Assembly (NCBI RefSeq): GCF_011392125.1
Contig: NZ_JAAJBU010000006.1
Location: forward strand, 115,232-179,231
Source: Flavobacterium lotistagni
GTDB lineage: Bacteria > Bacteroidota > Bacteroidia > Flavobacteriales > Flavobacteriaceae
Direction: 5' to 3'
DNA: 64,000 nt
Below, one piece after another: positions 43,980-52,281 of this stretch (position 1 is the first letter of the stretch; each line of letters begins with the position of its first letter). The translations under genes were made by a program, and so were the position numbers. The notes under the pieces are model-generated. The model had not been told where the DNA came from. It did not search any database and saw only the letters and a list, made by a program, of their open reading frames with translations.

Positions 43980-44755
43980 GTGATTTCTCCTTTAAAAACG
44001 AGAGTAGCCGGCCCTTTAAGAAACACATTTTGATACGCCTTTTCTGAACTATCAAAAGCAACTTCTAAGGTTCCGCCCTCGACATTAATTTGAACCTTTT
44101 GCGCTTGGGTTTTGCCTAAAGCATGCATCGCAATAGCCACCGCGGTAGCTCCGGTTCCGCAAGAAAGCGTTTCATCTTCGACACCTCTTTCATAAGTGCG
44201 GATGGCAAAAGTCATATCGTCAACGGGTTGCACAAAATTCACATTGCTTCCCGCAGTACCGTATAATTCACTATAACGGATCTTGCTGCCTTGCGTCTTG
44301 ACATCCCAATGTTCTAAATCATTTACAAAAGTCACATGGTGCGGTGAACCGGTATTGAGAAAAACATAATCTTCATGGATTTCCACTTTATCGACATCGC
44401 TCATCTGAAGCGAAACCAAACCGCTGTCGAAAGTCGTCGCGTGGTGCAAACCATCTACAGCCTGAAAAGCGGCCTGATGTTCGATAATTCCCAAATGCTG
44501 CGCAAAAGCCACGATGCATCTACCGCCGTTGCCGCACATCGAACTCGGGTTACCGTCTGAATTGTAATACACCATGTTGAAATCGGCATCGGGATGGTTT
44601 TCTAATAAAATCAATCCGTCGCCACCAATGCCAAATCTGCGGTCGCACAAATGGGCCACGAGTTTAGTGTTGTGCTTGGGGAAGTGAAGGTCGCGGTTGT
44701 CAATCATCACGAAATCATTTCCGGTGCCTTCGTATTTGTAAAAAGTAATTTGCAT
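43973..44755 (-). CDS. dapF: Diaminopimelate epimerase
   Basis: This 260-aa enzyme interconverts LL- and meso-diaminopimelate for lysine and peptidoglycan synthesis. The two catalytic cysteines are visible: Cys74 in SSMCGNGGRC and Cys199 in LSCGTGATA. YEGTGNDFVMIDNRD at the N-terminus is typical. It is the first gene of a minus-strand group with mltG. A promoter -7 element (TAACTTTG on the minus strand) lies 18 nt upstream. Confidence 0.96.
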   Translation of the reverse strand: MQITFYKYEGTGNDFVMIDNRDLHFPKHNTKLVAHLCDRRFGIGGDGLILLENHPDADFNMVYYNSDGNPSSMCGNGGRCIVAFAQHLGIIEHQAAFQAVDGLHHATTFDSGLVSLQMSDVDKVEIHEDYVFLNTGSPHHVTFVNDLEHWDVKTQGSKIRYSELYGTAGSNVNFVQPVDDMTFAIRTYERGVEDETLSCGTGATAVAIAMHALGKTQAQKVQINVEGGTLEVAFDSSEKAYQNVFLKGPATLVFKGEITC

Positions 44756-44772
44756 AGTCGAAAAATGAAGCC

Positions 44773-44780
44773 CAAAGTTA
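44773..44780 (-). promoter_or_regulatory. Promoter -7 element for dapF
   Basis: TAACTTTG on the minus strand matches TAnnTTTG, 18 nt upstream of the dapF ATG. No -33 TTG is at the usual distance. Confidence 0.5.
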
Positions 44781-44851
44781 ACGAATATTATCTAGAATTG
44801 GAGTGCTGCCAATGAAACGTTAATCGTTGTTAAACGAGCGTTAAACTGTTT

Positions 44852-44879
44852 TTGCACAGGAATTTGTTTTCTAATTTTA
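44852..44879 (+). promoter_or_regulatory. Possible promoter of the HtrA-like protease gene
   Basis: TTG (44852-44854), a 17-nt spacer and TAATTTTA (44872-44879) resemble a promoter with one mismatch in the last base of the -7 element. Weak evidence. Confidence 0.4.
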
Positions 44880-44932
44880 CGACTCCAAAACCAAAAAAAA
44901 CAGAAACGTTTAATTAAAATTTTAAAGGCAAA

Positions 44933-46330
44933 ATGAAAAAATTTTCGAGTTTATTTTTAGTGGCAGTACTTAGTGGAGCCACTACACTTGGAGGCTACAA
45001 ATTGTTTCTTGACGATGACGCCGTTTTTTCTAAGCAAAAAAATATTGTGACCACAGCCCCAAACAATTACGCCAGAACAGTAGGCTTAGGCGCTGAAACC
45101 GTAGACTTTACCGAAGCGGCAGACAAAACGATTCACAGCGTGGTGCACGTAAAAAATGTGTCTTATAGAACCATTAGCAACCCAATGCTGGAGTTCTTTT
45201 ATGGCTATGGCGGCGGACAGCAGCAAGAACAAGTGGGAACCGGATCGGGCGTAATCATTTCTGAAGACGGTTACATCGTGACCAACAACCATGTTATTAA
45301 AGATGCTTCAGACATCGAAATTACTTTAAACAACAAAAAAACCTATAAAGCCAAACTCATCGGAACCGATTCTAAAATGGATATTGCCCTTCTCAAAATC
45401 GATGCAGACGAGAAACTACCTTACTCTGTTTTTGCTGATTCAGACAATGCCCGTATTGGCGAATGGGTGTTAGCGGTTGGAAATCCTTATAACCTCACTT
45501 CTACTGTTACTGCCGGAATTGTTTCTGCTAAAGCCCGAAATTTAGACACCAACGGAATCCAATCGTTCATCCAGACCGATGCGGCGGTAAACCCAGGAAA
45601 CAGTGGTGGCGCTTTAGTTAATACCCGTGGAGAACTTATTGGAATTAACACGATGATTTCGTCTCAAACCGGATCTTACGTTGGTTATTCTTTCGCAGTT
45701 CCGTCGAATATTGCTAGAAAAATTATTGAAGATATTATGGAATTCGGCAACGTGCAACGAGGCATTCTTGGTATTGAAGGCGGCGAACTCAACAGCGCAG
45801 CTTCCAAAGAACTCGGCATCAAAGAAACCCAAGGATTTTACGTGAAAAAAGTGACCAAAAATTCTGGAGCTGAGAAAGCCGGTCTGACCAAAGGCGACAT
45901 CATAGTTAAACTGAACAACCAGCCGATTACCACATACGCCGAATTGTCTGGTTTCATCAACACCAAAAGGCCAAACGACAAAATTCAGGTTACTTATATT
46001 AGAGACGAAAAAACCTATACTGTGCCTGTGGTTTTGAGCAAAAATGAATTCTTCACTACAGAATTTAAAGGCTTGGAGTTTGAAAATATCGACAGCGCCG
46101 ACAAGAAAAAATTCCGCATTGATTCTGGTGTGCGCATTAAGGAAATCCGCAACGAAAATCTAAAACCTTATTATGACGAACTCAAAGGAACCATCATTTT
46201 GAGTATCGACAATATGAAGACTTCCGATGTAGAAACGACTTCAAGAATTTTAGAGAAAAAAGATGAAAACCAAAGCGTAAGCATTGAAATGATCAACAAG
46301 CTCGGACAACGCATCAGAATTATTATATAG
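44933..46330 (+). CDS. Trypsin-like DegP/HtrA protease
   Basis: This 465-aa periplasmic protease/chaperone degrades or refolds damaged envelope proteins. An N-terminal signal or anchor (SSLFLVAVLSGATTLGGYKLF) is followed by the S1C protease domain with the triad His120 (TNNHVI), Asp150 (SKMDIALLKI) and Ser224 (NPGNSGGAL). Two PDZ domains follow: LGIKETQGFYVKKVTKNSGAEKAGLTKGDIIVKLNNQPI and a more divergent C-terminal one (IDSGVRIKEIRNENLKPYYDELKGTIILSIDNMKTSDV). The gene stands alone, with a hairpin terminator behind it. Confidence 0.95.
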   Translation: MKKFSSLFLVAVLSGATTLGGYKLFLDDDAVFSKQKNIVTTAPNNYARTVGLGAETVDFTEAADKTIHSVVHVKNVSYRTISNPMLEFFYGYGGGQQQEQVGTGSGVIISEDGYIVTNNHVIKDASDIEITLNNKKTYKAKLIGTDSKMDIALLKIDADEKLPYSVFADSDNARIGEWVLAVGNPYNLTSTVTAGIVSAKARNLDTNGIQSFIQTDAAVNPGNSGGALVNTRGELIGINTMISSQTGSYVGYSFAVPSNIARKIIEDIMEFGNVQRGILGIEGGELNSAASKELGIKETQGFYVKKVTKNSGAEKAGLTKGDIIVKLNNQPITTYAELSGFINTKRPNDKIQVTYIRDEKTYTVPVVLSKNEFFTTEFKGLEFENIDSADKKKFRIDSGVRIKEIRNENLKPYYDELKGTIILSIDNMKTSDVETTSRILEKKDENQSVSIEMINKLGQRIRIII

Positions 46331-46352
46331 ATTTGGTTAATTGTTAATTCTG

Positions 46353-46385
46353 AAAAAGCCGCCTACAACACAAGGCGGCTTTTTT
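46353..46385 (+). terminator. Terminator after the HtrA-like gene
   Basis: AAGCCGCCT pairs perfectly with AGGCGGCTT around an 8-nt loop, flanked by A and T runs. Confidence 0.92.
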
Positions 46386-46430
46386 ATGCAAAAAAGTTAA
46401 AAAACATTTTACGAAAACGTTTGAAATCAA

Positions 46431-46438
46431 TACTTTTG
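46431..46438 (+). promoter_or_regulatory. Promoter -7 element for gap
   Basis: TACTTTTG matches TAnnTTTG; the -33 element is unclear. The leader would be about 75 nt, long for this window, and carries repeated CAACAAC-like stretches. Confidence 0.55.
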
Positions 46439-46521
46439 CGGCGACTTGAAACCAACAACCCAAGTCACTATTTTTAAGATTAAACCAAAAAAACAACATC
46501 ACTAACTTATTTTTTCCGAAC

Positions 46522-47970
46522 ATGAGCAACATCAATTCTTACGAAAAAGAGGTTTCTTTTCAGGTAGACCGCCGACGCGCCAGCGTAGAATTCATCAAAA
46601 TCATTAGCGATCTTTGGTACGACAAATCGATCGAAATGGTGCTTTTCCGCAACCAACTGATCAACCGCAATGTGAGCGACATCATCAACCTGCACGAATA
46701 CGCCGGTGAATTTGTGGGCAAGCCGATTTCAATTTTTGATTCTGTGGAGATTGCCAAAGCGATTCTTTCTATGGATTTGCCGCCTTCAAAGCTCGATATT
46801 GGAAAACTCACTTACGAATTCAATCTGGAAAACAACAAATACGATAATGCCCGCGCTTTCGTGACCGACAAACTCCGCAACGCGAAAGACACCCAAGACA
46901 TCCAACCTAAAGATGTGGTGCTTTATGGTTTTGGTCGTATCGGTCGTTTGCTCGCCAGAGAGTTGATGTCGAAAATGGGCAAAGGCAACCAATTAAGATT
47001 AAGAGCGATTGTTACCCGTGACAAGAACGATGCGGTTTCATTAGAAAAAAGAGCTTCGTTGTTGCGCTATGATTCCATCCACGGAGATTTTCAAGGTTCG
47101 GTAGTAGCCGATGCGGAAAACAATGCACTGATTATTAACGGTACTACGGTGCATATCATTACCGCCAATGGCCCAGAAGATATTGACTATACTAAATACG
47201 GTATTGGTGATGCGCTAGTAATCGACAACACCGGAGCTTTCACTACACACGAAGCTTTGTCGCGCCACATGACTTCCAAAGGCGTTTCTAAAGTATTGTT
47301 GACTGCGCCAGGAAAAGGTGTTCCGAACATCGTTCATGGTGTAAACCAAAATGAGTACAATCCGGATGAAATTGATATTTTCTCTGCGGCTTCTTGTACG
47401 ACCAACGCCATCACTCCGATTTTGAAAGCGGTCGAAGATACTTTGGGTGTAGTAAAAGGCCACTTAGAAACGATTCACGCTTATACCAACGACCAAAACT
47501 TGGTAGACAACATGCACAAGAAATACCGTCGCGGAAGAGCTGCCGGTCTGAACATGGTCATTACCGAAACCGGAGCCGGAAGTGCCGTAGCCAAAGCATT
47601 GCCAAGCTTAACAGGAAAACTGACTTCGAACGCGATTCGTGTTCCGGTTCCAAACGGCTCATTGGTAGTGTTGAACCTAGAAGTCAACAAAGAAACTTCG
47701 GTAGCCGAAATCAACGCCATCATGAAAAAATATGCGTTGGAAGGCGAACTGGTAGAGCAAATTAAATATTCGTTGAACAACGAGTTGGTGTCGTCAGACA
47801 TCATCGGAACCTCAGCGCCATCGATTTATGACAGCAACGCCACCATTGTTTCGGCCGACGGAAAAAACATCGTGCTTTATATTTGGTACGATAACGAATA
47901 CGGCTACAGCCATCAGGTGATTCGCTTGGCTAAATATATTGCTAAAGTAAGACGTTACACTTACTATTAA
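46522..47970 (+). CDS. gap: Glyceraldehyde-3-phosphate dehydrogenase, long form
   Basis: This 482-aa enzyme is the glycolytic NAD(P)-dependent dehydrogenase. The canonical part begins at about residue 130 with the Rossmann motif VVLYGFGRIGRLLARELMS. The active site is SAASCTTNAITPILKAVEDTLG with the nucleophilic Cys. YTNDQNLVDNMHKKYRRGRAA and WYDNEYGYSHQV complete it. It is about 145 residues longer than the common enzyme because of an N-terminal extension (EKEVSFQVDRRRASVEFIKIISDLWYDKSIEMVLFRNQLINRN), a form known in Bacteroidota whose extra part has no clear role. Confidence 0.94.
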   Translation: MSNINSYEKEVSFQVDRRRASVEFIKIISDLWYDKSIEMVLFRNQLINRNVSDIINLHEYAGEFVGKPISIFDSVEIAKAILSMDLPPSKLDIGKLTYEFNLENNKYDNARAFVTDKLRNAKDTQDIQPKDVVLYGFGRIGRLLARELMSKMGKGNQLRLRAIVTRDKNDAVSLEKRASLLRYDSIHGDFQGSVVADAENNALIINGTTVHIITANGPEDIDYTKYGIGDALVIDNTGAFTTHEALSRHMTSKGVSKVLLTAPGKGVPNIVHGVNQNEYNPDEIDIFSAASCTTNAITPILKAVEDTLGVVKGHLETIHAYTNDQNLVDNMHKKYRRGRAAGLNMVITETGAGSAVAKALPSLTGKLTSNAIRVPVPNGSLVVLNLEVNKETSVAEINAIMKKYALEGELVEQIKYSLNNELVSSDIIGTSAPSIYDSNATIVSADGKNIVLYIWYDNEYGYSHQVIRLAKYIAKVRRYTYY

Positions 47971-47994
47971 TAGTAACTAACCCAACCCTAACCC

Positions 47995-48030
47995 AAAAAA
48001 AATCCGCTGCCGTTACTGGAGCGGATTTTT
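47995..48030 (+). terminator. Terminator after gap
   Basis: AATCCGCT pairs with AGCGGATT around an 11-nt loop, with A and T runs on the flanks. Confidence 0.9.
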
Positions 48031-48061
48031 GCTTTAAATTTAAACGTCAAAAAAAAATGCT

Positions 48062-48523
48062 ATGAAAGAAACCGAAAGACTCCATAAAATGTTCGAAGAC
48101 TTGTATGCCGGCGACCCTTGGCTCGATGTGACTTTGGTGGATACTTTGTCTGTGTTGTCGGCACAGCAAGCCGCACACAAACTTCATCCTAACTGGAACT
48201 CGATTTGGGAAATCACCAACCATTTGATCAGTTGGCGTGAGAATGTGTTGCAGCGCGTGAAAGGCAAAACCATCAAATCGCCCGAGCACAATTACTTTTT
48301 GCCGGTGAGCGATACCTCTGAAGCCGCTTGGCAAAAAACTCTCGAAAAACTGCACGAAGCTCAGGAAGATTGGTTGGAATTCTTAGACAATATGCAAGCC
48401 GAATCGCTAGAGAAAATTTATCCGACTAACGAGCTCAGTTACGCCGACCACATTCACGGCATTATCCAGCACGATGCTTATCATTTGGGGCAGATAGTGT
48501 TGCTCGCCAAACACGCGGTATAG
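48062..48523 (+). CDS. DinB-like protein
   Basis: This 153-aa protein resembles the DinB/YfiT four-helix family of metal-binding proteins. The likely metal ligands are His in IWEITNHLISWR and the pair in HIHGIIQHDAYHLGQIV. The N-terminal helix (TERLHKMFEDLYAGDPWLDVTLVDTLSV) and the other two helices fit. Members often act as thiol-dependent transferases or hydrolases, but the reaction here is not known. A hairpin terminator follows. Confidence 0.86.
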   Translation: MKETERLHKMFEDLYAGDPWLDVTLVDTLSVLSAQQAAHKLHPNWNSIWEITNHLISWRENVLQRVKGKTIKSPEHNYFLPVSDTSEAAWQKTLEKLHEAQEDWLEFLDNMQAESLEKIYPTNELSYADHIHGIIQHDAYHLGQIVLLAKHAV

Positions 48524-48532
48524 AAATTTAAA

Positions 48533-48560
48533 CACAGATTACACGGATTAGCACAGATTT
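48533..48560 (+). repeat. Short tandem repeat of 9-10 nt
   Basis: Three degenerate units CACAGATTA, CACGGATTAG, CACAGATTT lie in tandem directly after the DinB-like gene; the last overlaps the left arm of the terminator. Units of this type are common in Bacteroidota intergenic regions. Confidence 0.65.
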
Positions 48561-48585
48561 TTTAGGGAAGTCTGTGCTTTTTTTT
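48550..48585 (+). terminator. Terminator after the DinB-like gene
   Basis: AGCACAGA pairs with TCTGTGCT across a 13-nt loop that includes GGG, and is followed by eight T. Confidence 0.8.
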
Positions 48586-48594
48586 AGAAGCTGA

Positions 48595-48746
48595 TCCGGC
48601 TGTACGCTATACCTTTTCCGCTGAACGCCAGCGCAAAAGAGTGCCGCTGCCATCCGGGCTAGGGCTGCATCTTGGCAACACGACCGCGTTAGGGATTGGA
48701 GCTTGTACCGCGTACTGCGGAAAGCCCGACCCGCAGGGTAACGCCC
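48595..48746. repeat. Dispersed GC-rich repeat, fuller copy
   Basis: This non-coding, clearly GC-richer stretch between two genes shares the core TGCCGCTGCCATC-GGGCTA (20 nt, one mismatch) and a preceding CGCTGT-CGCTATA-CTC-CCGCT pattern with 63573-63640. It continues as GGGCTAGGGCTGCAT, CACGACCGCGTTAGGGATT and ends GACCCGCAGGGTAACGCCC. It resembles the multi-copy intergenic repeats I know from Flavobacterium genomes. No protein or known RNA is seen. Confidence 0.65.
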
Positions 48747-48777
48747 AAAAAACTGTGAACTGTTATCTACAAACTAT

Positions 48778-50187
48778 TTACCCTTTCGGCTTGGTCAGGT
48801 AATACACCGGTATTCCGGCTAGCATAATCAATACGCCCCAACCGCAAGTGCTGGTTTTGGTGAAGAGCAACGCAATAGAGATCGCGCTCGCCAGCAATAT
48901 GTAAATCGCCGGTAACACTGGATAACCAAAGGCTTTGTACGGTCTTTCCGCATTAGGTTGCGTTCTGCGCAGAATGAAAATTCCGTAAATAGTCAGGATG
49001 TAGAAAATCAGCACAATAATGATTACGAAATCGAGCAAATCGCCGTATTTTCCGGTCAGGCAAAGCGCCGAAGCCCAAATGCATTGCGCCCACAAAGCCC
49101 AAGCAGGAACACTCGCCGAGTTCAGGTGCGCCGCTTTTTCAAAGAACAAACCGTCTTTGGCCATAGTGTAATAAACCCGCGCGCCGGCCATAATCAGCCC
49201 GTTATTACAGGCAAAAGTGGAAATCATAATCATGACCGCGATAATCAAAGTGCCGATGTTTCCGAAAATGTATTGCGAGGCCACGACCGCTACCCTATCG
49301 GATTTGGCTGTAGCGATTTCGTCGAAGGGAATGACGGCGAGATACATTAAATTGGCCAAAATATAGATAATCGTAACGATGAAAGTTCCGAGAAATAAGC
49401 TCAAACCCACATTGCGCTTCGGATTCTTGATTTCACCAGCAATAAATGTTACGCCATTCCAGGCATCGCTTGAGAATAAAGAACCTACCATAGCCGCCGC
49501 AATTCCAGAAATAAGCGCGACACCGCTAATCGGTAGCCATGAAGCCGTATCTTGAACATAGGTTTTGGTGGCCCACATATCGGCCCAATTGGTATTCCAG
49601 ATTTGGGCTTTCGCACCGAGCAAGAAACCAAAAACCACCAGCCCTAAAAGCGACAATATCTTGATGACCGTAAGTACCGACTGCAAAGTTTTACTGTTCT
49701 TCACACCACGACTGTTGAGATAAGTCAGAATCACGATAGTAATAATAGAAACGATCTGGGCTGCGTGCAAAGTAAAGCCTCCGGATTGAAAAAGTATATT
49801 TTCTTCGCTCATTACCGGAAACAGATAAGCCGCAAACTTAGAAAAACCTACACCTACAGCCGCGATAGTTCCGGTTTGAATGACGGCGAAGAAACTCCAT
49901 CCGTAAAGAAAGGCAACCAGTTTGTTATAGGCTTCGCGAAGGTAAACGTATTGTCCGCCCGCATTGGGAAACATCGCACTGAGTTCGCCATAACTTACCG
50001 CCGCAATCATCGTAATGATTCCTGACAGCACCCAAATTAGAATGAGCCATCCGGCCGAACCCACTTGGCGCGCAATATCGGAACTGACAATAAAAATACC
50101 TGAGCCAATCATTGAGCCGACTACGAGCATCGCGGCATCGAACAAGCCGAGTTCTCTTTTAAAATGTTCTTCTGTTGGGTTTTCCAT
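48778..50187 (-). CDS. APC family amino acid permease
   Basis: This 469-aa inner-membrane transporter has about 12 TMs. The N-terminal LFDAAMLVVGSMIGSGIFIVSSDIARQVGSAGWLILIWVLSGIITMIAAVSYGELSAMFP is the typical APC substrate-binding region. TM6-7 contain FSSDAWNGVTFIAGEIKNPKRNVG. It is of the YfnA/SteT-like type, likely an amino acid exchanger or proton symporter; the substrate is not determined. It stands alone; no terminator is obvious immediately downstream on the minus strand, where the dispersed repeat begins. Confidence 0.92.
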   Translation of the reverse strand: MENPTEEHFKRELGLFDAAMLVVGSMIGSGIFIVSSDIARQVGSAGWLILIWVLSGIITMIAAVSYGELSAMFPNAGGQYVYLREAYNKLVAFLYGWSFFAVIQTGTIAAVGVGFSKFAAYLFPVMSEENILFQSGGFTLHAAQIVSIITIVILTYLNSRGVKNSKTLQSVLTVIKILSLLGLVVFGFLLGAKAQIWNTNWADMWATKTYVQDTASWLPISGVALISGIAAAMVGSLFSSDAWNGVTFIAGEIKNPKRNVGLSLFLGTFIVTIIYILANLMYLAVIPFDEIATAKSDRVAVVASQYIFGNIGTLIIAVMIMISTFACNNGLIMAGARVYYTMAKDGLFFEKAAHLNSASVPAWALWAQCIWASALCLTGKYGDLLDFVIIIVLIFYILTIYGIFILRRTQPNAERPYKAFGYPVLPAIYILLASAISIALLFTKTSTCGWGVLIMLAGIPVYYLTKPKG

Positions 50188-50247
50188 AATCTGGTTTTTT
50201 TGGTGAGTTATCGGCTAAGATATAAAAAAGTTGTCGCGCTGATAGAT

Positions 50248-50277
50248 AAAAAAAACCTGCTCTAGATAGAACAGGCT
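50248..50277 (-). terminator. Terminator after the DUF4874/DUF4832 gene
   Basis: On the minus strand CCTGTTCT pairs with AGAGCAGG (one G-T pair) around the loop ATCT and is followed by eight T. Confidence 0.88.
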
Positions 50278-50322
50278 TTTCCGTAATAAATGAAATTAAC
50301 AAAACTAAATTTTATGGCAAGC

Positions 50323-51966
50323 TTAAGATTTATAGATATTCTTGGTGGTGGTCACTCCGTTGCATCTCACCTTTACAATGTAATAGCCCCTTCTGAGATT
50401 ACTCAAATCGGTTGATGTCGCTTTTAAATTCCCATTTTGATTGTACACTTTTACAGTGTAATTTGTGCTAGGTAAATTGTTAATCACTAAACTTTCGGTG
50501 CTGCTAACATAGATAATCTCTACCGGCAATACTACAGGCGTTGTGACTACTGGTGTAGTGACAACCGGCGTAGTAACCACGGGTGTCGTAACTACAGGCG
50601 TTGTGACCACGGGTGTTGTAACAACCGGCGTAGTAACTATTGGTGTAGTGACCGTAGAACCGCTAATGACAACGGTTTGGTTCAGGTTGTTGTAGCCTTT
50701 GGTTGCGTCCCAAGTTCCAGTGTTGGCGCAACGAATCGAATACAACGGACTGGTTAAAGTTGGATCAGGCAAATTCAGGAATAGTTGGTAAGTTCCATCG
50801 GCTACAGCACCGCTCAGATTTTTGGTGAGTTGGATGGCCATACTTTTTTTCCACGCTTTAAGATCGGCAGCTATTTCTACTGAAGTTTCTGCGCCGGAAG
50901 TAGTATTTCTCAAAACAATGTAGGCTTTTCTTGAGCGATAAATATTCGCATAACCTGAATTTTGTAGGTTAATGGTAATCGTATTATTGGCGTACGACGA
51001 ATTCAAGAGCTCGAAACGGTAGCCGAGTTTCTTGTCCATTTCGGTATAACAACCGCCGGAAACCCAAGTATTGATGTTGTCCGTCAAATAATCTTTATTG
51101 ATTAAACTCCAGTTGTATTTGGCCATTTCCAACACCGCATTACTACAATTGGTTCTCGGCGCATTGACTTGATTGGTCTCGCCAGTCATCGGAAGGTTCT
51201 CTGTTTGTGTTGTTAAGTAAGTACTATCCGCAGAGCTAGGCGCACTTTGAACGCTATTGACCAAGAACATACCTGAATCGCCCCATTCACCAAGGAACGC
51301 ATCATTGTAAAAACCAATTCTGCTATGACCATTTGGATACAAGCGTTTTTTGTACTCTACATAACGCACCTGAATTGGAATTTCAACCGCCGTAGCATTA
51401 ATCATGGCATCGAGTACTTCTTTGCGATTGGCCCATTGTGTAGTAGTATAACGGGTGTAATCGCCGGTTCCAAAATCGGCTACTTGGCTGCTGTAGTAGT
51501 TCTCGCCCCAAGCACCAATCCAACCGTATTGGTACATTACAATCACATCTTTGTTGGCATTGATTACCGGCGCTACTTGTTGAATGTGCGCCAAAATTTG
51601 TGCTTTGGTAGCATCAAGTACCGCGGCGCTTTCGCTGTTTGAATAAGCGAATCGAATCATGACTTTCATGCCTGCGTTGCGAATGGTGTTAAAATCAGTT
51701 TGCATGTTCGTCAAAAACGTACTTGAAATTGGCGATGATGTGAACTGTGTCAAGTAAAAAATTCTTTGCACAACAGACATATTTTGGTTGCGATAAGAAT
51801 TCAGCGTACTGGCTGAAAGAAATGAATAATTTGAGCTCGATCCTGAGGAAGAATAATGATAAAATCCTCTGTCAGGGTTTGAAAATACCTCAGTACTGGC
51901 GGTGTAAGTTTGGTTTTGTCCGTAGGTAGCTACTGCTGCAAGTAGCATTAGTAAAAATTTTTTCAT
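50323..51966 (-). CDS. Secreted DUF4874/DUF4832 protein with T9SS sorting domain
   Basis: This 547-aa protein has a signal peptide (MKKFLLMLLAAVATYGQNQ). Domain DUF4874 begins with STEVFSNPDRGFYHYSS, includes MKVMIRFAYSNS and QYGWIGAWGEN, and resembles a TIM-barrel glycoside-hydrolase-like fold. DUF4832 follows (RFELLNSSYANNTITINLQNSGYANIYRSRKAYIVLRN). A low-complexity VTTPV linker (eight 5-aa units) joins it to a T9SS sorting domain (VKVYNQNGNLKATSTDLSNLRRGYYIVKVRCNGVTTTKNIYKS). A carbohydrate-active surface role is inferred from the fold; the family has no assigned reaction that I know. Confidence 0.85.
   Translation of the reverse strand: MKKFLLMLLAAVATYGQNQTYTASTEVFSNPDRGFYHYSSSGSSSNYSFLSASTLNSYRNQNMSVVQRIFYLTQFTSSPISSTFLTNMQTDFNTIRNAGMKVMIRFAYSNSESAAVLDATKAQILAHIQQVAPVINANKDVIVMYQYGWIGAWGENYYSSQVADFGTGDYTRYTTTQWANRKEVLDAMINATAVEIPIQVRYVEYKKRLYPNGHSRIGFYNDAFLGEWGDSGMFLVNSVQSAPSSADSTYLTTQTENLPMTGETNQVNAPRTNCSNAVLEMAKYNWSLINKDYLTDNINTWVSGGCYTEMDKKLGYRFELLNSSYANNTITINLQNSGYANIYRSRKAYIVLRNTTSGAETSVEIAADLKAWKKSMAIQLTKNLSGAVADGTYQLFLNLPDPTLTSPLYSIRCANTGTWDATKGYNNLNQTVVISGSTVTTPIVTTPVVTTPVVTTPVVTTPVVTTPVVTTPVVTTPVVLPVEIIYVSSTESLVINNLPSTNYTVKVYNQNGNLKATSTDLSNLRRGYYIVKVRCNGVTTTKNIYKS
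50532..50651 (-). repeat. Eight 15-bp tandem repeats coding the VTTPV linker
   Basis: Eight in-frame 15-bp units (for example CTACAGGCGTTGTGA and CAACCGGCGTAGTAA) encode VTTPV repeats. Units 1 and 5 are identical, as are units 3 and 7, which implies a 60-bp duplication. The number is a multiple of three, so copy changes would keep the frame. Confidence 0.9.
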
Positions 51967-52223
51967 AATAGTAGGTTAAGGTTTTCATACTGATTTTTTT
52001 AGGGAGCAGCATTAATTATCATTTGGGGACAATAATAACACACCACAAATTAATAGGATTTAAAAAATTGAATTTTTAAAAATTCGATAAAGTGTTTGAT
52101 TTTTTCGATTAATTACATTTTTTTAATTTTTATAAAAGTATTTTCTTACATATTATAAATTATGAAAAAACGTTAAAACCAAAAGAATTTTCTTCACTGC
52201 TTTTAAAAAAATGGCTAACATGC
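51967..52223. other. AT-rich intergenic region
   Basis: Very AT-rich DNA between the DUF4874/DUF4832 gene and the aconitase terminator. I see no open frame, RNA gene or exact -7 element; a near match on the minus strand (TTAATTTG, from CAAATTAA) may serve the DUF4832 gene. Confidence 0.5.
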
Positions 52224-52257
52224 AAAAAAAATCCCTGAATTTAGATTCAGGGATTTT
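52224..52257 (-). terminator. Terminator after aconitase
   Basis: ATCCCTGAAT pairs perfectly with ATTCAGGGAT around a 4-nt loop; A and T runs flank both sides, so it can work in both directions. Confidence 0.92.
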
Positions 52258-52281
52258 AATGAATTTAGAAGTCTAATTGGA

